From JBHIEE01 sp046760445 (lineage in GTDB: Bacteria; Acidobacteriota; Aminicenantia; JdFR-78): a stretch of DNA of 24,669 bases. This document shows positions 15,325 to 23,427 of this stretch, piece by piece (position 1 is the first letter of the stretch; the number at the start of each line of letters is the position of its first letter). Location of the stretch: the NCBI GenBank assembly GCA_046760445.1, contig JBHIEE010000031.1, positions 1-24,669 on the forward strand, in the 5' to 3' direction. Position numbers and translations under genes: made by a program. Below the pieces are notes generated by a model. It was not told where the DNA came from. It worked only from the letters and a program-made list of their open reading frames with translations, and did not search any database.

Positions 15325-16166
15325 AAAGAAAAGCATTAGGGAAAGGAATTAAAGCTTTTCTTTCTGAGGATTTATCAATCTTAAAGGAAGAACGATATGC
15401 TGAGATTGACATTGATCAAATCAAGCCTAATCCAATTCAGCCAAGAATAAAATTTAACGATCGAACAATTGAGGAATTATCTGAATCAATAAAAGAAGCA
15501 GGTGTATTACAGCCTATTCTTGTCACTCCGGAAAAAGATTCTTATCAAATAGTTACTGGAGAAAGGAGATGGAGGGCTGCCCAGAAAATTGGTTTAACAA
15601 AGATTCCAGCGATTATTAGGAAGATTCCTCCAGAAAAACAGCTGGAGTTATCCCTTATTGAAAATCTTCAAAGAGAAGATTTGAATCCCCTGGAAATTGC
15701 TGCCGCCTACAACCAATTAATTGAAGAATTGAAGTTGACACATCAAGAAGTAGCGGAAAGAGTAGGGAAAGATAGAACTTCCATTACTAACTATTTAAGA
15801 TTATTAAAATTACCAAAAGAAGTCCAACAGGCTCTTTCCGAAAATAAAATTTCTATGGGCCATGCTCGCTCTCTTCTTGGTGTAGAAGATCCAAATCTGC
15901 AGAAATTTCTTTGCCATCAGGTCATTAAGCGCAATCTCTCAGTCAGAGAAGTGGAAAAATTAGTTCAAAAACCAAAGTCAAAAAAGGAGAGAGAAATACC
16001 TCTTTCTGATCCGAATGTCGTCGCTCTTGAAGAAGAGCTCATTAAAATATTGGGAACAAAAGTCTCGGTAAGACAAACGACCCGAGGTGGCTATATAAAA
16101 ATATTCTATCACTCTGAAGAGGAGTTAGGTAGAATTTGTCATCTAATAAAAGGAAAAGGATATTAA
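15321..16166 (+). CDS. parB: Chromosome-partitioning protein ParB (Spo0J), CTP-dependent parS clamp
   Basis: ParB binds parS, loads CTP and slides as a clamp along neighbouring DNA. The 281-residue protein begins with the KALGKGIKAFL motif expected for the ParA-stimulating N-terminus. The CTP-binding boxes follow: TGERRWRA (about 79-86) and ENLQREDLNP (114-123). The helix-turn-helix is at about 139-162 (HQEVAERVGKDRTSITNYL), and a C-terminal dimerisation region ends the protein. The start overlaps parA by 4 bases. With parA and the parS at 14484 it makes a complete ParABS system. The stop is followed after 2 bases by the bactofilin ATG. Confidence 0.97.
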   Translation: MKRKALGKGIKAFLSEDLSILKEERYAEIDIDQIKPNPIQPRIKFNDRTIEELSESIKEAGVLQPILVTPEKDSYQIVTGERRWRAAQKIGLTKIPAIIRKIPPEKQLELSLIENLQREDLNPLEIAAAYNQLIEELKLTHQEVAERVGKDRTSITNYLRLLKLPKEVQQALSENKISMGHARSLLGVEDPNLQKFLCHQVIKRNLSVREVEKLVQKPKSKKEREIPLSDPNVVALEEELIKILGTKVSVRQTTRGGYIKIFYHSEEELGRICHLIKGKGY

Positions 16167-16168
16167 CC

Positions 16169-16555
16169 ATGAATAAGAAAGAAAAGAATAATGATATTAT
16201 TGGTTTTATTGATCAAGGGACAGAGTTTAACGGAGAGCTTAAATTTAAAGGTACTTTTCGAATTGATGGAGTGTTAAAAGGTAAAGTAATCTCTGAATCC
16301 ACTTTAATTGTGGGAGAAAAGGCAAGAGTAGAAGCTGATATGGAAGTTGGAAATATTATTATTAATGGTCAGGTGAGAGGTTCAATTAAAGCCAAGGAAA
16401 AAGTTGAAATTTACTCAAAAGGCAGGGTTTATGGGAATATCTCTACTCCCAAATTGGTGGTAGAAGAAGGAGCGTTTTTCCAAGCTACTTGTGAAATGGA
16501 AGAGAAAAGTTCGGAGAAATCTTTGGCAAAAAAAATACCTTTTAAAAAGGATTAA
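16169..16555 (+). CDS. Bactofilin family cytoskeletal protein
   Basis: Bactofilins polymerise without nucleotide into filaments that shape cells, place envelope enzymes or help position ParABS in some species. From the ATG at 16169 the protein has 128 residues: a short charged N-terminus, a beta-helical core of repeated strands (GTEFNGELKFKGTFRIDGVLKG through GRVYGNISTPKLVVEEGA) and a flexible charged tail. I prefer 16169 over an upstream in-frame TTG (16136) because AAGGA (16156-16160) is well placed 8 bases before it and it follows the parB stop by 2 bases. Lying between parB and kdsB, it joins chromosome segregation to envelope genes; in Myxococcus bactofilins do interact with ParAB-type machinery. 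Confidence 0.92.
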   Translation: MNKKEKNNDIIGFIDQGTEFNGELKFKGTFRIDGVLKGKVISESTLIVGEKARVEADMEVGNIIINGQVRGSIKAKEKVEIYSKGRVYGNISTPKLVVEEGAFFQATCEMEEKSSEKSLAKKIPFKKD

Positions 16556-17280
16556 TGAGAAAAGCAGTGGGTATTATTCCAGCTCGCTATCATTCTACCC
16601 GTTTCCCTGGCAAACCTTTAGCTAATATTCTTGGACAGCCTATGGTTCAGATGGTCTATGAGAAGGCTTTGAGAGCTAAATTTTTAGCAGAAGTAATAGT
16701 TGCCACGGATGATGTTAGAATCGAGAAAGAAATTAAAAAATTTGGAGGAAAAGTATTTTTAACTTCTTCTCTTCACCGGACTGGGACAGAGAGGGTGGCT
16801 GAAGTGGCTACCCATATTAAATCTGATATTATTTTAAATATTCAAGGAGATGAACCTTTGCTTGAACCTTCAATGTTAGATGATTTAGTTTCAGTCCTAC
16901 AAGATGAGAAAATTCAGATTGCTACTTTAGTGGAAAAAGAGACTGATTTAAATCTGATTAATAATTCCAATGTAGTTAAAGTGGTAATTGATAATAATAA
17001 TTTTGCTCTATACTTTTCACGCTCACCAATTCCTTATCAAGCTCAAGATTATTTTTATAAACATATTGGGATTTATGGTTTCCAAAGAAATTTCCTGTTA
17101 AATTTTGTCCAATACTCTCCTTCATCCTTAGAAAAGACTGAAAAATTAGAACAATTAAGAGCTTTAGAATATGGTGTAAGGATAAAAATCGTGTGTTCTA
17201 AATATTCAACTTTTAGCGTTGATACCGAGGAGGATCTTGATAGAGTAATAGAAATTTTAAAAAAGAAAGAAAATGGCTAA
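16555..17280 (+). CDS. kdsB: 3-deoxy-manno-octulosonate cytidylyltransferase (CMP-KDO synthetase)
   Basis: KdsB activates KDO with CTP to CMP-KDO, the donor for the inner core of lipopolysaccharide. The 241-residue protein has the nucleotide-binding start IIPARYHSTRFPGKPLA (about 7-23), TDDVRI, the metal-binding IQGDEPLL with Asp99 (96-103), and the C-terminal SVDTEEDLDRV. The ATG shares one base with the bactofilin TAA (TAATG), and the last 8 bases overlap pyrG. It implies a diderm outer membrane with KDO. Confidence 0.95.
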   Translation: MRKAVGIIPARYHSTRFPGKPLANILGQPMVQMVYEKALRAKFLAEVIVATDDVRIEKEIKKFGGKVFLTSSLHRTGTERVAEVATHIKSDIILNIQGDEPLLEPSMLDDLVSVLQDEKIQIATLVEKETDLNLINNSNVVKVVIDNNNFALYFSRSPIPYQAQDYFYKHIGIYGFQRNFLLNFVQYSPSSLEKTEKLEQLRALEYGVRIKIVCSKYSTFSVDTEEDLDRVIEILKKKENG

Positions 17281-18877
17281 ATTTATTTTTGTTACTGGAG
17301 GAGTATTATCTGCGTTAGGCAAAGGAATCGCCGCCGCTTCCATTGGTCGCCTATTAGAATCTCGTGGCTTTAAAGTCACCATCCAAAAATTTGATCCTTA
17401 TTTAAATGTTGATCCAGGGACAATGAGTCCTTTTCAGCATGGAGAAGTATATGTTACTGATGATGGGGCCGAGACAGATTTAGATTTGGGTCACTATGAA
17501 CGATTCACTAGTACCAAAACTACTCGAGATCACAATTGGACAGCAGGTAAAATATATGAGTCGATTATTACTAAAGAAAGAAAGGGAGATTATCTGGGTA
17601 AAACAGTGCAGGTGATTCCCCATGTCACAGATGAAATCAAACAGGCTGTTTTAAAGGTGGCAAATGATATGGACATCGTTATTGCTGAGATTGGAGGAAC
17701 AGTGGGAGACATTGAAAGTCTTCCTTTTTTGGAAGCAATTCGTCAGATGAGGCTCAAATATGGAAAAGAGAATGTAATTTTTATCCATCTCACTTTGGTT
17801 CCCTATATCAAAGCAGCGGGTGAGTTGAAAACTAAACCTACTCAACACAGTGTTAGAGAATTAAGGGAAATCGGAATTCAGCCTGATATTTTGCTTTGCC
17901 GCACAGATAGATTCCTTCCCCCAGAACTAAAAGCTAAAATCTCACTTTTTACTAATGTGCCTGAAGAGGCAGTTATTACTGCTAAGGATGTTGATGTCAT
18001 TTATGAGGTACCCTTAGTTCTTGCTCAACAAGGATTGGATGAGATTATTCTTAGACTCTTAAATCTACCTCGAAAAGAACGGAATCTTAAAGATTGGAAA
18101 GATTTAGTCAACAGAATTAAAAATCCCAAAGATAAGGTTGAAATTGCCTTAGTGGGAAAATATGCTGGGCTTCATGATTCCTACAAAAGTTTAGTTGAAG
18201 CCTTAAATCACGGAGGAATAGCTCATAATGTAAAGGTAAATATTTGTTGGGTAGAATCAGAAGATATTGAGCCAGAAAGCGCAAAAAATTTGTTTGGCGG
18301 GATTGACGGAATTTTAGTTCCCGGTGGTTTTGGAATCCGAGGAATAGAGGGGAAAATTAAGGCAATTACTTATGCCCGTGAAAAGGCTATTCCTTTCTTT
18401 GGTATTTGCTTAGGAATGCAATGTGCAACGATTGAATTTGCCAGAAATGTATGTTCCCTTAACCGAGCAAATAGCACTGAATTTGATCCTGATACCCCGC
18501 ACAAAGTATTTTTTAAATGGAGAGAATTAGTTGGGATTGAAGAGATGGGCGGAACAATGAGGTTAGGGGCATATCTTTGTCAACTTAAGAAAGATTCTTT
18601 TGCCTATCAGGCTTATCAAAAAGAGGAAATTTATGAACGTCATCGCCATCGTTATGAATTTAATCCAACTTATGAGGAAATATTATCTAAAAAAGGACTT
18701 TTTATTTCTGGCCGAAATCCCGAGAAAAACTTAGTGGAAATTGTAGAAATTAAAGACCATCCTTGGTTTTTAGGGTGTCAATTCCATCCGGAATTTAAAT
18801 CAAAACCCCTTTCTCCTCATCCACTTTTCAAAGCTTTTATTGGAGCATGTTATGAATATAGAAACAAAAGAACTTGA
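17273..18877 (+). CDS. pyrG: CTP synthase
   Basis: PyrG aminates UTP to CTP using glutamine and ATP. The 534-residue enzyme has the synthetase domain beginning KFIFVTGGVLSALGKGI (3-19) and the class I glutamine amidotransferase domain, with nucleophile Cys379 in FGICLGMQ and the His505/Glu507 pair in CQFHPEF. Complete and conserved. It is placed between kdsB, which consumes CTP, and kdsA, overlapping both (kdsB by 8 bases, kdsA by 26). This order is known from other Gram-negative bacteria and supplies the nucleotide where it is used. Confidence 0.98.
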   Translation: MAKFIFVTGGVLSALGKGIAAASIGRLLESRGFKVTIQKFDPYLNVDPGTMSPFQHGEVYVTDDGAETDLDLGHYERFTSTKTTRDHNWTAGKIYESIITKERKGDYLGKTVQVIPHVTDEIKQAVLKVANDMDIVIAEIGGTVGDIESLPFLEAIRQMRLKYGKENVIFIHLTLVPYIKAAGELKTKPTQHSVRELREIGIQPDILLCRTDRFLPPELKAKISLFTNVPEEAVITAKDVDVIYEVPLVLAQQGLDEIILRLLNLPRKERNLKDWKDLVNRIKNPKDKVEIALVGKYAGLHDSYKSLVEALNHGGIAHNVKVNICWVESEDIEPESAKNLFGGIDGILVPGGFGIRGIEGKIKAITYAREKAIPFFGICLGMQCATIEFARNVCSLNRANSTEFDPDTPHKVFFKWRELVGIEEMGGTMRLGAYLCQLKKDSFAYQAYQKEEIYERHRHRYEFNPTYEEILSKKGLFISGRNPEKNLVEIVEIKDHPWFLGCQFHPEFKSKPLSPHPLFKAFIGACYEYRNKRT

Positions 18878-19685
18878 AATTACTCCCGAGTTGAAAATCG
18901 GAGGGAAAAATCCTTTATTTTTAATGGCTGGACCATGCGTTATAGAAAGTGAACATCATGCCTTTTTTATTGCCCAAGAAATTAAAAAAATTGCTTCCAG
19001 ATTAAATGTCCCTTTCATATTCAAGGCTTCGTATGATAAAGCTAATCGATCTTCCATCTCTTCATTCCGAGGGCCTGGATTAGAAAAAGGGTTGAAAATT
19101 TTAGAATCAATTAAAAAAGAGCTGAATTTGGCAGTTACTTCAGATATTCATGAGGTAAGCCAAATAGAGAAAGCTGCTTCTGTCCTTGATGTTCTTCAAA
19201 TTCCTGCTTTCCTTAGTCGCCAGACAGATTTAATTGTTGAGGCAGCCAAGACTTTTAAAGCGATTAATATTAAAAAAGGACAATTTTTAGCTCCTTGGAA
19301 TATGAAATTAATTATAGAAAAAGCATTAGTTCAAGGAAATGAGAAAATTATTATTACTGAGAGAGGAACTTGTTTTGGCTATAATAACCTGGTTTTTGAT
19401 GTTAGATCAATTCCTATTATGCGAGAATTTGGTTTTCCAGTTATGATTGATGCTTCTCACAGCGTTCAAAAACCCGGTGAGGAACAAACTTCTTCAGGAG
19501 GGGAGCCTTTTTTTATTCCTTACATTGCTAGAGCAGGAGCGGTGGCTGGGGCAGATGGGATATTCTTGGAAGTTCATGATAATCCTTCCCAGGCTCTTTC
19601 TGATAGGCATAACTCGTTGAAATTAAACAAATTATCTGATTTACTGGAAACTCTCCTGAAGTTAAAACAAGTTATTGGAGATTAA
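18852..19685 (+). CDS. kdsA: 3-deoxy-8-phosphooctulonate synthase (KDO-8-phosphate synthase)
   Basis: KdsA condenses arabinose-5-phosphate with phosphoenolpyruvate. From the ATG at 18852 it has 277 residues: AGPCVIES (26-33), FKASYDKANRSS, SFRGPGLE, KKGQFLAPWNMK, ERGTCFGYNNL and DASHSVQ. Cys29 in GPC, with QFLAPW, resembles the metal-dependent Aquifex-type enzyme rather than the Asn-containing metal-free E. coli type, so I infer a divalent-metal requirement. An upstream TTG at 18840 is possible, but GGAG at 18842-18845 sits six bases before the ATG. It starts within pyrG and ends 2 bases before kdsD. Confidence 0.95.
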   Translation: MNIETKELEITPELKIGGKNPLFLMAGPCVIESEHHAFFIAQEIKKIASRLNVPFIFKASYDKANRSSISSFRGPGLEKGLKILESIKKELNLAVTSDIHEVSQIEKAASVLDVLQIPAFLSRQTDLIVEAAKTFKAINIKKGQFLAPWNMKLIIEKALVQGNEKIIITERGTCFGYNNLVFDVRSIPIMREFGFPVMIDASHSVQKPGEEQTSSGGEPFFIPYIARAGAVAGADGIFLEVHDNPSQALSDRHNSLKLNKLSDLLETLLKLKQVIGD

Positions 19686-19687
19686 CC

Positions 19688-20641
19688 ATGATTGAGATTG
19701 GCAAAAAAGTTTTGGAAGTAGAATCAAGAGCAGTTAAAAATTTAATAGAGAAGTTAGACCACCGGTTCAATGAAGCAGTAGATATCCTCTTTAGAAGTAA
19801 AGGGAAAATTATTGTCACTGGAATGGGTAAATCTGGGTTGATTGCCCAAAAAATTGCTGCTACTTTTACTAGCACGGGAACCCCGGCTGTGTTCATTCAT
19901 CCGGCAGAAGCAGTTCACGGTGATTTAGGAATTATACTTAAGGAGGATGTGGTAATAGCTATTTCTTATAGTGGAGAGACCAAGGAGATTATTACCCTTT
20001 TGGAATTCATTAAAAGAATAGGAATAAAATTAATTTCTTTAACTGGAGAAAAAAAATCAAAGCTTGCTAAATACAGCGATGTTGTCTTAGATGTTGAAGT
20101 CGAGCAAGAAGCTTGCCCAATTGGTTTAGTACCCACCGCCAGCACTACTGCGGCCGTGGCCATGGGTGATGCTTTAATTATTGCTTTAATGCAAAAAAAG
20201 GGATTTAGCGAGGAAGACTTTGCCTTTGTTCATCCTCGAGGTCAACTGGGAAAAAAGCTTTTAAAAGTTAAACATCTAATGCACATAGGAGGAGAAATTC
20301 CCATTGTTTCTACCACTACTCCGATGCGCGATACAGTAATAGAAATGACTAAAAAGAAACTTGGTGTTACCTGTGTAATTGATGAAAATCGAAAATTAGT
20401 GGGAGTAATAACAGATGGAGACCTAAGAAGATTGTTGATTAAATATGGTGACTTTATGAGAAAAAATGCTGGGGAATGTATGAAATTTTCCCCGATAACA
20501 ATCGACAAAGAAGAATTGGCTACCAAGGCTTTAAATATAATGGAGGAGAAGAAGATAACCTCCTTAATAATAAAAAATGAGCAAGAAGAAGTGGAAGGAA
20601 TTATTCATCTTCACGATTTATGGCGCACTGAGATGTTCTAA
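19688..20641 (+). CDS. kdsD: Arabinose-5-phosphate isomerase (KpsF/GutQ/KdsD type)
   Basis: Converts ribulose-5-phosphate to arabinose-5-phosphate, the first step to KDO. The 317-residue protein has an N-terminal SIS domain with GMGKSGLIAQKIAATF (45-60, Lys48), HPAEAVHGDLG (71-81, His71 and His77) and ISYSGET (92-98). It is followed by two CBS domains (about 205-317), the standard full-length form. The ATG at 19688 has GGAG at 19677-19680. It sits between kdsA and kdsC, completing the pathway in one operon. Confidence 0.95.
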   Translation: MIEIGKKVLEVESRAVKNLIEKLDHRFNEAVDILFRSKGKIIVTGMGKSGLIAQKIAATFTSTGTPAVFIHPAEAVHGDLGIILKEDVVIAISYSGETKEIITLLEFIKRIGIKLISLTGEKKSKLAKYSDVVLDVEVEQEACPIGLVPTASTTAAVAMGDALIIALMQKKGFSEEDFAFVHPRGQLGKKLLKVKHLMHIGGEIPIVSTTTPMRDTVIEMTKKKLGVTCVIDENRKLVGVITDGDLRRLLIKYGDFMRKNAGECMKFSPITIDKEELATKALNIMEEKKITSLIIKNEQEEVEGIIHLHDLWRTEMF

Positions 20642-20649
20642 AGAGGGTT

Positions 20650-21186
20650 ATGGACGCAAAAGAAAGAGCCAAGAAAATAAAAATGATTATTATGGATGTC
20701 GACGGGACTCTTACTGACGGCACTTTATATGTTACTTCTGATGGAGAGGAAATAAAAGGATACAATGTCAAAGATGGAACAGGTATACTTTTAGCTCATT
20801 TGGCAGGAATAAAAACAGCTATCATTACTGGAAAAGTATCTAAGGCATTAGAAAAAAGAGCTGAACTCTTAGGGATAAAAGAACTCTATCAAGGGAAAAT
20901 TGATAAAAAGTCCATTTTATTTCAAATCTTAGAGAGTCATAAATTACACCCGGAAGAGATCGCCTATATTGGAGATGATGTAGGAGATTTAGAAATAATG
21001 AAATCAGTTGGTTTAGCTGGAACGGTCTCGGATGCTCATTCTGAGGTAAAAAAAATCTCTTATTTTATTTCTAATCTACCTGGTGGTAAAGGAGCGGTTC
21101 GAGAATTTATTGAATTTATTCTAACTGCGCAGAAAAAATGGGAGCTTTTAATTGAGAATATTAAGAATCTGAAAAATAGAAAGTAA
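20650..21186 (+). CDS. kdsC: 3-deoxy-D-manno-octulosonate 8-phosphate phosphatase (HAD superfamily)
   Basis: Removes phosphate from KDO-8-phosphate. At 178 residues it is a cap-less HAD enzyme of the KdsC type: motif I MDVDGTLTDG with Asp16 as nucleophile and Asp18 as acid/base, YNVKDGTGI, motif II IITGK and motif IV IGDDVGDLEIM. The ATG at 20650 has AGAGGG only two bases upstream, an unusually tight spacing, so initiation could instead use Met12 (20683). The neighbours make the KDO assignment firm against other HAD phosphatases. It closes the KDO cluster; the next gene has its own promoter. Confidence 0.93.
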   Translation: MDAKERAKKIKMIIMDVDGTLTDGTLYVTSDGEEIKGYNVKDGTGILLAHLAGIKTAIITGKVSKALEKRAELLGIKELYQGKIDKKSILFQILESHKLHPEEIAYIGDDVGDLEIMKSVGLAGTVSDAHSEVKKISYFISNLPGGKGAVREFIEFILTAQKKWELLIENIKNLKNRK

Positions 21187-21215
21187 TTGTCTAAATAAAA
21201 GGCAAATGGTATAAT
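21187..21215 (+). promoter_or_regulatory. Extended -10 promoter upstream of the phosphohexomutase gene
   Basis: TTGTCT (21187-21192), a 17-base spacer and a perfect TATAAT (21210-21215) preceded by TGG form a strong sigma70-type promoter in the 48-base gap after kdsC. Predicted initiation near 21222 leaves only about 12 bases before the ATG at 21235, and no Shine-Dalgarno is visible, so the message would have a very short leader. Confidence 0.65.
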
Positions 21216-21234
21216 TTTTTTTTCAATTAAAACA

Positions 21235-22605
21235 ATGAAAATAAATCCTGAGATATTCAGACAATATGATATTCGAGGAATAGTAGGGGAAGACTTAGAT
21301 TCAGAAGTGGTCGAAGCGTTAGGTAAAGGAATAGGCACTTACCTCAGGGGAAAAGGGAAGAAAGAGATTGCTTTAGGAAGAGATGGTCGACATAGCTCAG
21401 GACCATTTAGAGAAGCTTTATTAAAGGGTTTGATTTCCACGGGTTGTCGGGTGACTGATTTAGGGATTGTTCCCACTCCTCTTTTATATTTTTCAATCTA
21501 TTGCCATCAGAAAGAAGGCGGAGTGATGATTACCGGCTCCCATAATCCTCCAGAATACAATGGATTTAAGATAATGGTTAGCCAAGAAACTCTCTATGGG
21601 CAAGAAATTCAGAAAATTTATCAGATTATTGACCAGGAAAGATATATTAGCCAAGGAGGGGGATCTTTTGTATCTCATAATATTATTCCCGAATATCAAG
21701 ACCGTATCTTTAAAGATATTAAAATAGAAAAGAAATTGAAGGTAGTAATAGATGCTGGAAATGGAACTGGCGGAATGGTTGCTGTTCCAATTTTTAAAAA
21801 GCTTGACTGTGAGGTGGAAGAATTATATTGTGATCTCGACGGGAATTTTCCTCATCATCATCCAGATCCCACCATGCCAAAATTCTTGAAAGATTTAATT
21901 GCTAAAGTAAAAGAGACTAACGCTGATATGGGTATTGCCTATGATGGGGATGCTGATCGACTGGGAGTGATAGATGAGGAGGGGAATATTTTATGGGGAG
22001 ATCAACTAATGATTATTTTTTGTCGGGACATTCTCCCTAAGAATCCCGGGGCTCCCATAATCTCTGAGGTAAAGGCTTCTCAGATTCTTTATAATGAGAT
22101 AGAAAAACTAGGTGGGAAACCAATCATGTGGAAGACAGGCCATTCTTTTATAAAGAAGAAAATAAAGGAGGAGGAAGCTCTTTTAGCTGGGGAAATGAGT
22201 GGACATATTTTCTTTGCAGATAGATATTTTGGATTTGACGATGCTATTTATTCTTCGCTCAGGCTCCTTGAAATCCTCTCCCGATCCGATAAGAAACTTT
22301 CTCAAATGTTATCTGACTTACCCAAAACTTACCATACGCCTGAAATAAGACTTTATAGTTCGGATCAGGTTAAATTTAAAATTGTCGAAGAAGTAAAAAA
22401 TAATTTGGCTAAAAAATATCCTATAATAGATGTAGATGGAGTGAGAGCCATTTTTCCCAGGGGATGGGGGTTGGTAAGGGCGTCTAATACTCAGCCGATA
22501 TTAGTTCTACGATTCGAGGCAGAAACAGAAAAAGATTTGGAGAATATTCAGTCTATAGTGAAAAATGAAATTGAAAGAGTAATAAAAGGGTTGGAAGATT
22601 GTTGA
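21235..22605 (+). CDS. Phosphomannomutase/phosphoglucomutase
   Basis: Interconverts hexose 6-phosphate and 1-phosphate (mannose and/or glucose) through a phosphoserine. The 456-residue protein has four-domain architecture: start IFRQYDIRGIVG, catalytic TGSHNPPEYNGFK (Ser102), metal loop DGDADR (Asp237, 239, 241), sugar loop GEMSGH, and phosphate-binding RASNTQP near the C-terminus. The length and sugar loop fit the AlgC-type bifunctional PMM/PGM. With manC downstream, supply of mannose-1-phosphate for GDP-mannose is the likely role. uppP starts within its last codons. Confidence 0.93.
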   Translation: MKINPEIFRQYDIRGIVGEDLDSEVVEALGKGIGTYLRGKGKKEIALGRDGRHSSGPFREALLKGLISTGCRVTDLGIVPTPLLYFSIYCHQKEGGVMITGSHNPPEYNGFKIMVSQETLYGQEIQKIYQIIDQERYISQGGGSFVSHNIIPEYQDRIFKDIKIEKKLKVVIDAGNGTGGMVAVPIFKKLDCEVEELYCDLDGNFPHHHPDPTMPKFLKDLIAKVKETNADMGIAYDGDADRLGVIDEEGNILWGDQLMIIFCRDILPKNPGAPIISEVKASQILYNEIEKLGGKPIMWKTGHSFIKKKIKEEEALLAGEMSGHIFFADRYFGFDDAIYSSLRLLEILSRSDKKLSQMLSDLPKTYHTPEIRLYSSDQVKFKIVEEVKNNLAKKYPIIDVDGVRAIFPRGWGLVRASNTQPILVLRFEAETEKDLENIQSIVKNEIERVIKGLEDC

Positions 22606-23405
22606 GTGGTTTTTCAAGTTGGGAAATTCTTCTTTTAGCTATTTTGCAGGGTCTTACTGAGTTCTTTCCAGTAAGCAGTTCAGGGCATTTGGTTATTGTC
22701 CAAAATTTGTTAGGTATTAAACAGCCTCAACTTTTACTTGATATTGCTCTTCATTTAGGGACCCTATTCGCTGTGGTAGTTTTCCTTCGTGTGGAAATTG
22801 TAGATCTTATTAAGGGAATCGGGAAGTTTGTTTCTTCTCCCAAAAAAAAATTTCGCAGTATTCAAATGAGACTCATTTATTATTTATTTTTAGCCTCTAT
22901 TCCAACAGCCCTTATTGGTTACTTTTTAAATGATTTTTTTGAAAGCTTATTTGGATCTCTAAAATCAGTCAGCATTGCCTTAATTATCACTGGTCTTTTT
23001 TTATTTTTAACTAAATATAGTCAGGAAAGAGCGAATATAAAAATAATTCATCCATTTTTAATTGGTATATTACAGGGAATAGCAATCATTCCTGGATTAT
23101 CCCGTTCGGGATTAACTATCGGCGGGGCAATGTTTCTTGGTTGGGAGAGAGAAAAAGCAGCTAAATTTTCGTTTTTACTCTCTATCCCAGCTATTATTGG
23201 TGCTTTTTTATTTGAGTTAAATCAAGTAGAAATTCATTCTCAACCTTGGTTATTACTTACCCTGGGTTTCATAGGTGCCTTAATTTCTGGTTTATTGGCT
23301 TTAAAATATTTAATGAAATTAATCAAAAGAGGATTTTTTTCTTCTTTTTCATTTTACTGTATTTTTATTGGATTGATAGCTTTTGGTTTATCTTTTATAA
23401 TATAA
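22599..23405 (+). CDS. uppP: Undecaprenyl-diphosphate phosphatase (BacA)
   Basis: Integral membrane enzyme that recycles undecaprenyl diphosphate to the monophosphate carrier for peptidoglycan and other envelope polymers; it also gives bacitracin tolerance. The 268-residue protein has about eight hydrophobic segments, the Q17xxxE21 motif in ILQGLTEFFPVSSSGH, and the second motif PGLSRSGLT. It starts at TTG 22599 (or the next TTG, 22602), overlapping the upstream stop; no ATG is suitable. GGAAG lies just before the start. It shares the operon with phosphohexomutase and manC. Confidence 0.95.
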   Translation: MLSGFSSWEILLLAILQGLTEFFPVSSSGHLVIVQNLLGIKQPQLLLDIALHLGTLFAVVVFLRVEIVDLIKGIGKFVSSPKKKFRSIQMRLIYYLFLASIPTALIGYFLNDFFESLFGSLKSVSIALIITGLFLFLTKYSQERANIKIIHPFLIGILQGIAIIPGLSRSGLTIGGAMFLGWEREKAAKFSFLLSIPAIIGAFLFELNQVEIHSQPWLLLTLGFIGALISGLLALKYLMKLIKRGFFSSFSFYCIFIGLIAFGLSFII

Positions 23406-23427
23406 AAGCTGGAGAGGGAGGTGAAAG

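Noticed and set aside
16136..16168. Upstream TTG extension of the bactofilin gene
   Set aside because: It would overlap parB by 31 bases without a ribosome binding site, whereas the ATG at 16169 has AAGGA at a good distance.
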